A stretch of 64,000 bases of DNA from Cyclobacteriaceae bacterium (GTDB lineage Bacteria > Bacteroidota > Bacteroidia > Cytophagales > Cyclobacteriaceae). The DNA is taken from assembly GCA_020832305.1 (NCBI GenBank), contig JAFIEV010000040.1:1-64000 (forward strand), read 5' to 3'. A program made the translations under genes and the position numbers. Below, one piece after another: positions 9,389 through 19,400 of this stretch. The notes under the pieces were generated by a model that did no database searches, had not been told where the DNA came from, and saw only the letters and a list, made by a program, of their open reading frames with translations. How positions within the stretch are numbered: the stretch's first letter is position 1; each line of letters starts with the position of its first letter.

Positions 9389-10258
9389 CTAGTGCCCCGG
9401 CTTCCAACAAGCCCTTACAAAGCGATCTTTGCCATGAAGGTCTGGCAAGATATTGCAATCAGCATATCCCATTTCCTGTAGCAATTTCAGCATATCCCGG
9501 CCTTTGGCTTCATTAATTTCAAAATAAAGAAGCCCTTTTTCTCCCAGCGTTTTTTGTCCATACTTTGCAATTGCCCTGTAAAACATCAAAGGATCGTCAT
9601 CTGGTACAAAAAGAGCTTGCAATGGTTCATAATCCAACACGTTTCGGTGCATTTTGTCCCTTTCAGCATTTAATACATAAGGCGGATTACTTACAATCAC
9701 ATCCAATCCTTCTATATTATTTCTTTCCGTGAGTATATCAGACTGAAAAAACTGCACCCTGGCGTGCAAATTTTCTGCATTCTTTTGGGCCATCGCCAAT
9801 GCAGGGTCTGATATATCACAGGCAAATACAGTGCATGAGGGCGATTCCAGCGCCAGACTAATGGCTATACAACCACTGCCCGTACCTATGTCCAACATGC
9901 GCAGTCCATCCCTGCCCTTTATATCATCCACAATAACCTGCACCAGTTCCTCCGTTTCAGGCCTGGGTATCAGTACCGCCGAATTCACTTCAAATTTTCT
10001 ACCGTAAAACCAGGCTGACCCCAGGGCATATTGCACCGGACTGCCCTGCACCAGCAAGGCCAGAACATCATTCAGTTTTTGAAGTTGCGCTAGGTCCATT
10101 TCCAGCGGGCAATGCATGATAATGTCCATACGCTTTACGTCAAACAGCTCTTCCATTACCAGTAAAGCAATATTTTCAGCTTCTCTGGGCTCATAGACAG
10201 GCAGAAGCTGCTGGCTGATTTTCTCCATCAGCCTCTTGGCATTATGGGTATTTTGCAT
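9389..10258 (-). CDS. prmC: Peptide chain release factor N5-glutamine methyltransferase
   Basis: 289 residues from the ATG at 10258; starts at 10282 and 10264 are also open, but this one best matches the usual length. PrmC methylates the GGQ glutamine of release factors RF1 and RF2. Seen: an N-terminal helical domain, the IPRPETEELV motif (97-106), SAM-binding motif DIGTGSGCIAISLA (123-136) and the catalytic NPPY (191-194). It is divergent from ribD, with 78 bases between the chosen starts. Family assignment is firm; only the start is uncertain. Confidence 0.93.
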   Translation of the reverse strand: MQNTHNAKRLMEKISQQLLPVYEPREAENIALLVMEELFDVKRMDIIMHCPLEMDLAQLQKLNDVLALLVQGSPVQYALGSAWFYGRKFEVNSAVLIPRPETEELVQVIVDDIKGRDGLRMLDIGTGSGCIAISLALESPSCTVFACDISDPALAMAQKNAENLHARVQFFQSDILTERNNIEGLDVIVSNPPYVLNAERDKMHRNVLDYEPLQALFVPDDDPLMFYRAIAKYGQKTLGEKGLLYFEINEAKGRDMLKLLQEMGYADCNILPDLHGKDRFVRACWKPGH

Positions 10259-10303
10259 TTGCATAAAAAGCAATATTGACAATTATAATACACATTGAAA
10301 AAT

Positions 10304-10330
10304 TTGATTCGCAAAAAAGACTTATTTTTG
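10304..10330 (+). promoter_or_regulatory. Bacteroidota-type promoter of ribD
   Basis: TTG at 10304-10306, a 16-base spacer, then TATTTTTG (matches TAnnTTTG) at 10323-10330. The chosen ribD ATG is at 10337, only six bases after the -7 box, so the transcript would be leaderless or nearly so. Confidence 0.55.
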
Positions 10331-10336
10331 CCCCCC

Positions 10337-11383
10337 ATGGAAAAAGACATTGTGTACATGCAAAGGGCTCTTCAGCTGGCCGGCCTGGGTATGGGGTATG
10401 TCTCTCCCAACCCGATGGTTGGTTGTGTGATTGTGCACAATGGTAAAATAATTGGAGAAGGATGGCATCAGGCCTATGGTGGTCCGCATGCTGAAGTTAA
10501 TGCGGTAAACAGTGTCGAAAACAGCGATCTTTTAGCAGAAAGTGAGGTATATGTAAGCCTGGAGCCCTGTGCCCATTATGGCAAAACCCCTCCCTGTGCT
10601 GACCTGCTGGCCGGTTTAAAAGTAAAAAAAGTATTCATCTGCAACGATGACCCAAACCCACTGGTGGCCGGCAAAGGCATACAAAAGCTTTTAAACGCAG
10701 GAATTGAGGTGGATAGCGGAATATTAAAGGAGGAAGGTCTGCATCTCAATAGAAGGTTTTTTGGCTTTCATAAAAATAAAAGGCCTTACATCATTTTAAA
10801 GTGGGCCCAGACCGCCGACCATTATATAGCCCGTGAAAATGGCGACTCTAAATGGATCTCCTGTGAATTATCCCGAACCCTGGTCCACAAGTGGAGGGCT
10901 GAGGAAGATGCCGTTATGGTGGGAAAACAAACTGCTTTACATGATGATCCTGCACTGAATGTGCGAATGTGGAAGGGAAAAGATCCGCTGCGGCTGGTGA
11001 TTGACCGCCACCTCAGCCTGCCTGCGCATCTGAAGGTATTTGACCGCAGCCAACCCACCGTGCTTTACAATACCGTCAGGGAGTCTGAAGAAGAATCACT
11101 GACCTATGTAAAATGCAGAAATGATAATTTTTTTCAGGATATATGGGATGATTTATACAAACGAAAAATTCTATCAGTCATGGTAGAAGGTGGCACCATG
11201 GTTTTAAATAACCTTATTGCCATTGGCATGTGGGACGAAGCCAGGGTTTTTCAATCAAACCTTTCTTTTGGAAAAGGCATTGCCGCACCAAGGTTGGTTT
11301 CTGCCAGGCAGCTATCCCGTGAACCCATTGGCGATGATTTGTTAATGATATATCAAAACGACAATACATGGCAGAGGATTTAA
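10337..11383 (+). CDS. ribD: Bifunctional diaminohydroxyphosphoribosylaminopyrimidine deaminase / reductase
   Basis: 348 residues from the internal ATG at 10337; the ATG at 10295 would put the promoter-like TAnnTTTG box inside the gene. The N-terminal zinc deaminase domain has His51-Ala-Glu53 and Cys78/Cys87 (EPCAHYGKTPPCAD). The C-terminal NADPH reductase domain starts near 160 (TADHYIA, VGKQTALHDDPALNVR) and ends with VEGGTMVLNNLI. It performs steps two and three of riboflavin synthesis from GTP. No other rib gene is nearby, as is common in this phylum. Its end overlaps the next gene by 16 bases. Confidence 0.94.
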   Translation: MEKDIVYMQRALQLAGLGMGYVSPNPMVGCVIVHNGKIIGEGWHQAYGGPHAEVNAVNSVENSDLLAESEVYVSLEPCAHYGKTPPCADLLAGLKVKKVFICNDDPNPLVAGKGIQKLLNAGIEVDSGILKEEGLHLNRRFFGFHKNKRPYIILKWAQTADHYIARENGDSKWISCELSRTLVHKWRAEEDAVMVGKQTALHDDPALNVRMWKGKDPLRLVIDRHLSLPAHLKVFDRSQPTVLYNTVRESEEESLTYVKCRNDNFFQDIWDDLYKRKILSVMVEGGTMVLNNLIAIGMWDEARVFQSNLSFGKGIAAPRLVSARQLSREPIGDDLLMIYQNDNTWQRI

Positions 11384-11850
11384 AAATACCGGAAACATCA
11401 GACCGGAAGGCTTTATATGAAGCGGTACTTCCCCAAATCGAAGCCCTGACGACGGGTGAATCTGACCTTATCGCCAATCTTGCCAACATTTCAGCAGCGC
11501 TCAAAGAAGTCCTGGGCTTTTTCTGGATAGGTTTTTACAGGGTCGAGGGTAAAGAGTTGATACTCGGGCCTTTTCAGGGACCGGTAGCCTGTACGCGAAT
11601 CGCTTATGGTAAAGGAGTCTGCGGTGCCGCCTGGAAAGAAAAAAGGATCATAATTGTGCCTGATGTGGATGCTTTTCCCGGGCATATAGCCTGTAGTTCG
11701 GCATCAAAATCTGAAATTGTATTACCTGTATATAAAAATGGTGAGGTAGCCTGGATCCTTGATATTGACAGCGATATTCTGAATGACTTTGACAGCTTAG
11801 ACGAAAAATATTTGTCTTTGCTGATAAAGCATGCTGAAAAATTGATCTGA
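11368..11850 (+). CDS. msrC: Free methionine-(R)-sulfoxide reductase (GAF domain)
   Basis: 160 residues, a single GAF domain of the fRMsr type. Cys75 (VACTRI), Cys85 (GVCGAAW) and Cys109 (HIACSS) are spaced by 10 and 24 residues, exactly as the three redox cysteines of yeast fRMsr (91, 101, 125). The DIDSD motif near 132-136 is also characteristic. It reduces free Met-R-sulfoxide in the cytoplasm. The gene starts inside the end of ribD, so it is co-translated with it. Intact and of usual length. Confidence 0.93.
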   Translation: MAEDLKIPETSDRKALYEAVLPQIEALTTGESDLIANLANISAALKEVLGFFWIGFYRVEGKELILGPFQGPVACTRIAYGKGVCGAAWKEKRIIIVPDVDAFPGHIACSSASKSEIVLPVYKNGEVAWILDIDSDILNDFDSLDEKYLSLLIKHAEKLI

Positions 11851-11882
11851 TTTTATTTATATTACTTCTGGAAGGAAAATAT

Positions 11883-13106
11883 ATGCTTAAACTGAAATTA
11901 AATTCTGAATTTGGAACCCTTCGTGCGGTGATTACCCACAGACCCGGACATGAAATTGAAAGGCTTACGCCCTATAATACCAGTGAGCTATTGTTTGAAG
12001 ATGTCCCCTATCTTGAAGTGATGCAAAAAGAGCATGATGAATTCACTTCCCTAATCCATAATTCCACCGGTGCCAGGGTTTACAGACTTCATGAATTGCT
12101 GGTAGATGTTCTTATTGATGACGATTTGCTTTTTAAAGTATTTTCAGAAAATCTGGAACATAAAAACCTCAGACATCTTGCTGAAGACATTATTCCAAGA
12201 TATTCAACCTCAGAATGTTCCTCTATTCTTATTGCAGGAATTAAGGTAAAAGAATTGCGCAAAAAATTTCAAAGCAGGTACCTCGACCAGTTTATTGATG
12301 CAGAATATATCATACCACCGAGCCCGAATTTGTATTTTATGCGCGACCCGGCAGCTGTCATTCAAACAGGAGTAATCTGCAGTGAAATGAAGTACAGCGG
12401 TCGACAGCGTGAATCGAATTTGCTGAGAATTATTTTTGAAAACCATCACCTTTTCAAAGATAATTTTAACAGGGTATACCCCAATGATAAGCTTAGTTCT
12501 CCTATACCAACCATTGAGGGTGGTGATGTAATTGTACTTTCTGATAAAGCCCTGGCCATAGGATGTTCTGAACGTACCGATTCTGAAGCTATTCAGGCTG
12601 TTGCCCGGTCGGTTATGAGTGAAGGAGCGGTCGAGCGGGTATATGAAGTAATGCTGCCGGCAAAAAGAAATTTTATGCACCTCGATACCGTATTTACCAT
12701 TATCGATGAGAACCTTATTGTCACCTATCCTGATGCCATGAATGCTATTTTAAAAACCGTGGTTTACCGAAAAGAGGGAATCGATGAACAAGGACAGGCC
12801 ATAATGGTGGCAGAAAATATAAATGAAAGTATTATATCCGTTTTGAAAAAGGAAATCGATTACCTCGAAGTAATAGAAACAGGAGACGGCAATCCCGACT
12901 ATGCCCTCAGGGAACAGTGGTATGATGGCGCCAATGTTTTTGCCATCGGACCACGTCGCGTTATCTCCTATAACCGAAATAAATTTACCAACCGCGCCCT
13001 TAGGGAGGCAGGCGTTGAAGTGCTGGAAACCAGCTCCTCCGAGCTATCCAGAGGTCTGGGTGGTCCACGTTGCATGACCATGCCCATAGACCGTCAGGCG
13101 TTTTAA
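11883..13106 (+). CDS. arcA: Arginine deiminase family protein
   Basis: 407 residues of the guanidino-modifying superfamily. Motifs in order: N-terminal ITHRPGHEIERLTP, FMRDPAA (the FxRDP motif), EGGDVI, HLDTVFT, and C-terminal GGPRCMTMP with the catalytic nucleophile Cys397. It should hydrolyse L-arginine to citrulline and ammonia. No ornithine carbamoyltransferase or carbamate kinase is near, so this is not an ATP-yielding ADI operon; it may serve arginine breakdown, together with ornithine aminotransferase at 33610. It lies 32 bases after msrC in the same run. Confidence 0.87.
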   Translation: MLKLKLNSEFGTLRAVITHRPGHEIERLTPYNTSELLFEDVPYLEVMQKEHDEFTSLIHNSTGARVYRLHELLVDVLIDDDLLFKVFSENLEHKNLRHLAEDIIPRYSTSECSSILIAGIKVKELRKKFQSRYLDQFIDAEYIIPPSPNLYFMRDPAAVIQTGVICSEMKYSGRQRESNLLRIIFENHHLFKDNFNRVYPNDKLSSPIPTIEGGDVIVLSDKALAIGCSERTDSEAIQAVARSVMSEGAVERVYEVMLPAKRNFMHLDTVFTIIDENLIVTYPDAMNAILKTVVYRKEGIDEQGQAIMVAENINESIISVLKKEIDYLEVIETGDGNPDYALREQWYDGANVFAIGPRRVISYNRNKFTNRALREAGVEVLETSSSELSRGLGGPRCMTMPIDRQAF

Positions 13107-13122
13107 TTAGAAAATAAGAAAA

Positions 13123-15255
13123 ATGAAACATTTTGTATACAGGCTTTTGGCTTTGACAATACTGATATTGCCTTCCTGGCAAACCCGCGCCGAGGAAGGC
13201 ATGTGGATACCGATGCTGTTAAAACAACTCAACGAATCGCATATGCAGCAAATGGGCATGCGACTTAGCGCCGAAGATATTTATTCAGTCAATCAATCCA
13301 GTTTAAAGGATGCCATAGTACATTTTGGTGGCTTTTGTACCGGAGAAATGATTTCTGCGGAAGGCCTGCTGCTGACCAATCATCACTGTGCGCTTGGGCA
13401 AATCCAGCGGCATTCCAGCGTAGCCAATGATCTCATCAGCAATGGCTTCTGGGCCAGGTCAAGGTCTGAAGAACTTACCAACCCCGGCTTATTCGCCCGT
13501 TTTCTTATAAGAATGGAAGACGTTACCAAATCCATCCTCGAAGGTATAAGTGAAAGCACAACTGAAGAAGATAGACAGAGAATTATTACCGAGCGAATAG
13601 CCCACCTTGAAAAACAGGCTGTGGAAAATACCCATTATGAAGCCAATATCCGTCCGTTTTTTTATGGGAATGAATATTATTTATTTATTACTGAAACATT
13701 TCCAGATGTGCGTATGGCAGGGGCTCCCCCCGCATCTATAGGAAAATTCGGAGGTGATACCGACAACTGGATGTGGCCCCGGCATACCGGCGACTTTGCG
13801 CTCTTCAGGGTATATACAGCACCTGATGGCAGCCCGGCGGAATATCATGAAGACAATATACCTTATCGCCCCAGGCATCATTTCCCCATTTCATTAAAAG
13901 GTGTACAGCCCGGAGATTTTACCATGGTCTTTGGCTATCCGGGCCGTACCGAGCAATATCTGCACTCCAGGGCCATAGAGGATATCATTGAAAATATCAA
14001 CCCACAGCGAATTGCCTTGCGGGATATGCGCCTGAATATATTACAGGCCGAAATGGATAAAAGTGATGAAGTGCGCATTCAATATACTTCCAAATACGCA
14101 AGGATATCAAATCACCACAAAAAATGGGTAGGTGAGAACTGGGGCCTTTTAAATTTCAATGCTTTAGACAGGAAATATGCCCGGGAAAATGATTTTGCCA
14201 GATGGTCTTCAAAAAGAAAAAACCGAAAGTTATACGGTGGGTTGCTCAACCAGATACAAGAACAATATGACCGAAGGCAGGGCCTCGAACTTGTACAGCA
14301 ATATCGAATGGAAGCTATACTTGCACCGGAAATTGTAATGCTGGCATACCGGTTAAATCCCTTCCTGAAATTGCCTGATAATGAAGAGCAAAAAAGAAAA
14401 ATACTGGAACAGGCAGAAACTATGGTAGAAAATCATTTCAAAGACTACCATACACCCGCCGATCGTCAGGTTTTCGTAGAACTGCTCAGTTTATATATCA
14501 TTAACATTCCTGAGGAATTTCATACGGAAAGCATGAAAGAACATGCTAATAATCTGGGTTCTTTATTTGATGCCTCTGCTTTGAAAAATGAATCATTTAT
14601 CAAAAAAATTCTTCAAAATCCTTCCGATGAAAACATCAATAAGCTTCGCAACGATGTCATTTCCATTTTTCTTAATGAATATGAAAGCATGTATGCACAA
14701 AAAGTACAGCCAGTACTTAAAGAAACGGGTGATGAATTAGACAGGCTTTACCGAAGATATATACAAGGCTTACGGGAGATGGAAAAATACAGGGCCTTTT
14801 ATCCTGACGCCAACAGTACATTGCGCATTACTTATGGCAAAGTAGATGGATACGTACCCAGAGATGCGACAAGTTATCTGCCGGTTACCAGCCTCGATGG
14901 GGTTATGGAAAAACACGACCCTGACCACAAAGATTTTACCTTGCCGAAAAAGCTCATCCAGCTCTACGAGGAGCAGGATTACGGTATTTACAAAAATGAA
15001 GAAGGCAAGCTCCCCGTATGTTTCATCGCCTCAAACCATACCACCGGGGGCAATTCCGGGAGTCCGGTAATCAACGCCGATGGTCACCTCATAGGCCTCA
15101 ACTTCGACAGAAGCTGGGAAAGCACAATGAGCGATTACAATTATGACCCTCAGATTTGCCGGAATATCTCTGTAGACATTCGTTACGTTTTATTCATTAT
15201 CGACAAATTTGCCGGGGCAGGGCATCTGCTGGAAGAAATGACATTGGTGCAATAA
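13123..15255 (+). CDS. S46 family dipeptidyl-peptidase, DPP11-like
   Basis: 710 residues with a signal peptide ending near residue 23 (TRA/EEG). The catalytic His is at about 88 (LLTNHHCALGQ) and the Ser at 645 (TGGNSGSPV). Eighteen residues after the Ser lies Arg663 (NFDRSWES). In Porphyromonas gingivalis DPP11 the Ser655/Arg673 pair has the same spacing, and that Arg gives preference for Asp/Glu at P1, while DPP7 has Gly there. So acidic-P1 specificity is inferred. It works in the periplasm on oligopeptides. The gene is 16 bases after arcA and 14 before the DUF721 gene. Full length, no defects seen. Confidence 0.92.
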   Translation: MKHFVYRLLALTILILPSWQTRAEEGMWIPMLLKQLNESHMQQMGMRLSAEDIYSVNQSSLKDAIVHFGGFCTGEMISAEGLLLTNHHCALGQIQRHSSVANDLISNGFWARSRSEELTNPGLFARFLIRMEDVTKSILEGISESTTEEDRQRIITERIAHLEKQAVENTHYEANIRPFFYGNEYYLFITETFPDVRMAGAPPASIGKFGGDTDNWMWPRHTGDFALFRVYTAPDGSPAEYHEDNIPYRPRHHFPISLKGVQPGDFTMVFGYPGRTEQYLHSRAIEDIIENINPQRIALRDMRLNILQAEMDKSDEVRIQYTSKYARISNHHKKWVGENWGLLNFNALDRKYARENDFARWSSKRKNRKLYGGLLNQIQEQYDRRQGLELVQQYRMEAILAPEIVMLAYRLNPFLKLPDNEEQKRKILEQAETMVENHFKDYHTPADRQVFVELLSLYIINIPEEFHTESMKEHANNLGSLFDASALKNESFIKKILQNPSDENINKLRNDVISIFLNEYESMYAQKVQPVLKETGDELDRLYRRYIQGLREMEKYRAFYPDANSTLRITYGKVDGYVPRDATSYLPVTSLDGVMEKHDPDHKDFTLPKKLIQLYEEQDYGIYKNEEGKLPVCFIASNHTTGGNSGSPVINADGHLIGLNFDRSWESTMSDYNYDPQICRNISVDIRYVLFIIDKFAGAGHLLEEMTLVQ

Positions 15256-15269
15256 TAAATTAATCAGCT

Positions 15270-15590
15270 ATGGCAGGAAAAAAAATAAATCCGGAAAAAC
15301 AGCGCAGCGAGGAAACCACCCCCCTGCGGACGGCTATACAGGATATGCTGAAGCAGTACCGCCATCGCGATAAATATGAAGAAAAAAGACTGGTAGCCTC
15401 CTGGACCAAATTGGTAGGCAAACCCATTGCTGACCGCACCGAAAAAGTGTATATCAATGATAAGAAACTATTTGTCAAGGTAAATTCAGCTCCCTTGCGG
15501 CAGGAGCTCAACCAGAAAAGAGAACAAATCCTTTCTATTATTCATGAGGAATTCGGTGCCGATCTGGTAAAAGCCATTTTTATTATTTAA
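15270..15590 (+). CDS. DUF721 (DciA-like) protein
   Basis: 106 residues. Conserved DUF721 pattern: N-terminal helix TPLRTAIQDMLKQYR, then LVASWTKLVGKPIADRTEKVYI and LFVKVNSAPLRQELNQKRE with a short C-terminal strand. DciA proteins of this family load or assist the replicative helicase DnaB in many bacteria; the role of the short Bacteroidota forms is less certain. The product is small, basic and cytoplasmic. It lies in the same plus-strand run as the S46 peptidase and plsC, a neighbourhood that says nothing about replication. Confidence 0.85.
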   Translation: MAGKKINPEKQRSEETTPLRTAIQDMLKQYRHRDKYEEKRLVASWTKLVGKPIADRTEKVYINDKKLFVKVNSAPLRQELNQKREQILSIIHEEFGADLVKAIFII

Positions 15591-15605
15591 TCATGGTTGA
15601 TGATT

Positions 15606-16340
15606 ATGAAAAAAGTGCTGTACATCCTGTATCAGCCTTATAAATGGCTGATTTTTATCCCATTTCTGGCAATCAATACTGCCATGTTCGCAATTTTGGC
15701 TATTTTATTGGCCATCATCAGCAATCAAAAAATTGCCAGCTGGGTTGGTGGTGTCTTGTGGGCACGGCTCAACAGTTTTTTAACGCCCATCTGGGTACGG
15801 GTAAAAGGAAGAAAAAACCTGAAAAAAGGGCAGAGCTATGTTTTTGTAGCCAATCATCTGTCTTCGTATGACATTTTTGTTTTGTATGGCTGGTTGGGGG
15901 TCGATTTCAGATGGACCATGAAGCGGGAATTGAGGAAGGTACCCGGACTGGGATTTGCCAGTGAAAAAGTGGGTCATATTTTCCTTGATCGCAGCAATAC
16001 CAAAGCCGCTGTGGACTCAATAAAAGCCGCACGAGAAAAAATTAAAGGCGGCACATCCATTGTGGTTTTCCCTGAAGGTACCCGAAATATAACTGGTGAA
16101 ACCGGAAGATTTAAAAAGGGGGCTTTTATGCTCGCCATCGATCTTAAATTGCCCATTGTCCCCCTGAGCATTAAAGGCACCGACAAAATCCTGCCTGCCG
16201 ATACCTTTGATCTGTTCCCCGGAAAAGCCAGCATAACCATCCACCCTCCCGTATCTACCGATGCTTATGATGCCACTAATGTCGACGAACTCATCACAAT
16301 ATGCCGCGAAGTGGTGGTTTCAGGGTTGACAACCAAATAA
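15606..16340 (+). CDS. plsC: 1-acyl-sn-glycerol-3-phosphate acyltransferase
   Basis: 244 residues from ATG 15606; ATG 15600 and TTG 15597 are equally open, and no clear ribosome site decides. An N-terminal membrane segment (about 15-40) is followed by the catalytic NHxxxxD motif NHLSSYD (83-89) and the phosphate-binding FPEGTR (155-160). It adds an acyl chain to lysophosphatidate at the inner membrane in phospholipid synthesis. Last gene of the ribD-to-plsC run; a hairpin terminator follows 65 bases later. Confidence 0.92.
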   Translation: MKKVLYILYQPYKWLIFIPFLAINTAMFAILAILLAIISNQKIASWVGGVLWARLNSFLTPIWVRVKGRKNLKKGQSYVFVANHLSSYDIFVLYGWLGVDFRWTMKRELRKVPGLGFASEKVGHIFLDRSNTKAAVDSIKAAREKIKGGTSIVVFPEGTRNITGETGRFKKGAFMLAIDLKLPIVPLSIKGTDKILPADTFDLFPGKASITIHPPVSTDAYDATNVDELITICREVVVSGLTTK

Positions 16341-16405
16341 GCCCGGCGCTTCTGACAAACAGTAATCGTAAAACTCCGCTAACAGATTTTTCCATTTGCA
16401 TAAAA

Positions 16406-16437
16406 AAAGCTTCCGGTGTCTTACTCCCGGAAGCTTT
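16406..16437. terminator. Bidirectional hairpin terminator
   Basis: Perfect 11-bp inverted repeat AAAGCTTCCGG / CCGGAAGCTTT around a 10-base loop, preceded on the plus strand by an A-run that becomes a T-run on the minus strand. It lies between convergent plsC and the giant surface protein gene. Confidence 0.88.
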
Positions 16438-16463
16438 CAAGCTTAATTCATTTTAATTTCTGA

Positions 16464-19400
16464 CTACTCTTTGATGATCCTTTTCATAATGACTTCATCG
16501 TTGATTTTTAACCTAATTGTGTACATGCCCGATCGAAGAAGACCTACATCCAGGCTGCGCATAAATCCTGATGGATAATACAACTCATCGTGCAAAAGTA
16601 GCTTACCAGTAAGATCCAGAATGCTTAGCTGTACCTTGCCTGCCTCATGCATCGGCATAACCAGCTGGATTAAATCATGCGCAGGATTTGGATAAATGAG
16701 CAGGTCATTGGGAGAAAGTCCCCCCCGGAAGAATTGTAAATCCCTTTTTATACTCTGACCTCGCTGATCGGTACTTATCACCTCTAACGTCGCATTGGCC
16801 GGCGGTGCCGCGGTACTGTTCCAAACCAATGCATTTCCTTTCAGGATAAAATCAGCACTTCCTGATATTTCGTAACTATGCTGGTCATCCTGCGGATCAA
16901 TCGTGCTTAAGCGACCGATGATCTCTCCGCTTTTTACATCATGTGAAAGAATATTTCTGTCGATGACAATATCAAGGGCTAAAGCTTTTTCCCTAACCAT
17001 TACAGGAAATTCAATATAATCCCTTTCTTGATCATGGGTATCCTCTTCTAAGAATGCCATGATCAGGTATTCTCCAGGTACTTTGGGTTGATATATATTC
17101 ATCTCCCAGTCGATGTATATCGATTGTTCCGAATGTAAATTTTTAAATGACCATTCCCTGAATTGCTTCTCAAGCGCAACCTGACCGGTGTTCCAGGTTA
17201 CTGCCATTTCTTCAGGATCGGCGAATCTTGAGTTTTTCTTTCCTGGCTCATGGATGACTATGGAACCTCCTGAAATGACCGTACTGGCTTCTGCATTGTC
17301 TGCTGCCCCCATTTGATTATCATAGACAATATCTCCTGAGAGGGTTTCCCATATTTTTATTCTGAAACGGTCGGGGCCGGGTTGTTTTCTGCGGTCACCA
17401 TCTATAACGGATACCATAAAGGAATATCCCGTGATACGGTTAATCGTGCCTTTCCCTTTATAAATAGCCCGATGACCAACCACCACCAAAGACATATCAT
17501 CATGGCTGCTGCTGTGAAAATTAATATTACCATTTCTGAATTGAAATTCTGTTTTTCCATCTACCTTATTGGTGCCCTTTCGGTACCTGGAAACAAATCC
17601 GAAATTCGCTCTTCCCGTAACGCTGGGGTCTGCAACTAACGCTCCCTCCGGAGATTCGATCCAACCGCCACCCGTTACAAAGCTTCCTCCGGGCTCAAAA
17701 ACCACAACATAATCAAATCTTCCGTTTGCACCCTGGCCACAGTCGTCAATTACCTCTACCAATATGCTGTAAACACCTGCCGGCAGATTTGTCAGTGTTT
17801 GACTTAGCTTGTCACCCGAAAATGAAGAAGACAATTCCTGTACATTCTCTGCTCCATCAAAAACCGTCCATTTTACAGTGCCAGTAAGTTCTCTGTTAAA
17901 ACTGATATGCAGCGTGGCAGAGGTGCCAAATGACACCGGATCTATAGGGCCCGTAATATTTACGATTTCAAAAGGCAGGCTACAGTCATCTGTTTCACAG
18001 TTTTCAGGATTCAGTGGGTTGGCAGCCGGATCAGTATCATCACAATCCAGGTTGTTATCCACATATCCTATCGGTGCCTCACAGGCAAAAACCGGCTCTG
18101 AGTTCGCTGCGCCGAAGCCATCTCCATCGGCATCGATATAAAAGGCAGTAAGAATGGTTTCCTCTGTGATTTCATCAATCAAGCCATTGCAATTGTTGTC
18201 TATGCCATCACATTTCTCAGGGGCATTTGGGTTAACGGATGCATCGCTGTCATCACAGTCAAAATTGTTGTCAACATATCCTTCGGGAGCTACTTTGGCA
18301 AATATGGGTTGTGCACTCCAATCTCCAAATCCATCCCCATCAACATCGGGATAAAAGGCAAACAGCGGATCCATAGAAGGATCCTCTCCATCAATTAATC
18401 CATTGCAGTTATTATCAATGCCATCGAGAATTTCCGGTGCATTCGGATTGATGGCTGCGTTGCTGTCATCGCAGTCGCGGTTATTGGTCACATAGCCCTC
18501 TATGGGTACGCAAGACTGAATGGGTTCAGCATTCACATCTCCAAAACCATCTCCGTCTGCATCGGGATAGTAAGCAAATCCATCGGCCAGTTCAGGGTCT
18601 TCTCCATCTATCAAACCGCTGCAGTTATTATCCAAACCATCGCAAATTTCTCCTGCATCAGGATTGATCGTTGGATCGCTGTCGTCACAATCCAGGTTAT
18701 TGGTCACGTAGCCCGCAAGTGGCGTATTTGAAAATACAGGCACTGCATTTTTATCTCCGAATCCATCCTGGTCGTTGTCAATATAATAGGCAATTGGATT
18801 GACAAAAGCGGGATCTTCAGCATCTATCGAACCACTGCAATTATTATCAATACCATCCAGAATCTCAGGCGCATTCGGATTAACGGCAGGGTTGCTGTCA
18901 TCGCAATCGAGATTATTGGGTGAATAGCCTGTAGGCTGATCGCAGGCAAAAATCGGCTCTGCGTTTGCATCACCAAATCCATCTCCATCGGCATCGATGT
19001 AAAAGGCAGTAAGAATGGTATCCTCTGTGATTTCATCAATCAAGCCATTGCAGTTGTTGTCAATGCCATCACATAGTTCAGGAGCTCCGGGATATACATT
19101 AGGATCGTTGTCATCGCAATCACCCTGGGCAGGTGTAAATCCATCTCCATCGTTGTCCTGATCTTCCGGGGCAAGGTTTTGAAAGGTTACCAGACTTGTA
19201 TTTGTATATGCCGGCAACAATTCAGACGAAAAGATGGATCCATATACTATAAAATTTTCTCCTTCTGCAGAATTTGCCTGAGCCTCACCTCTATCCTTAT
19301 CGTTTCGAAGCCTCCATTTAATGTTTAATTCATCAGGAGTCGGAAACACCCCTAAATCAGGATAGTCGGCATTAAAGGCAATTGAACAAGTTTCCTCACC

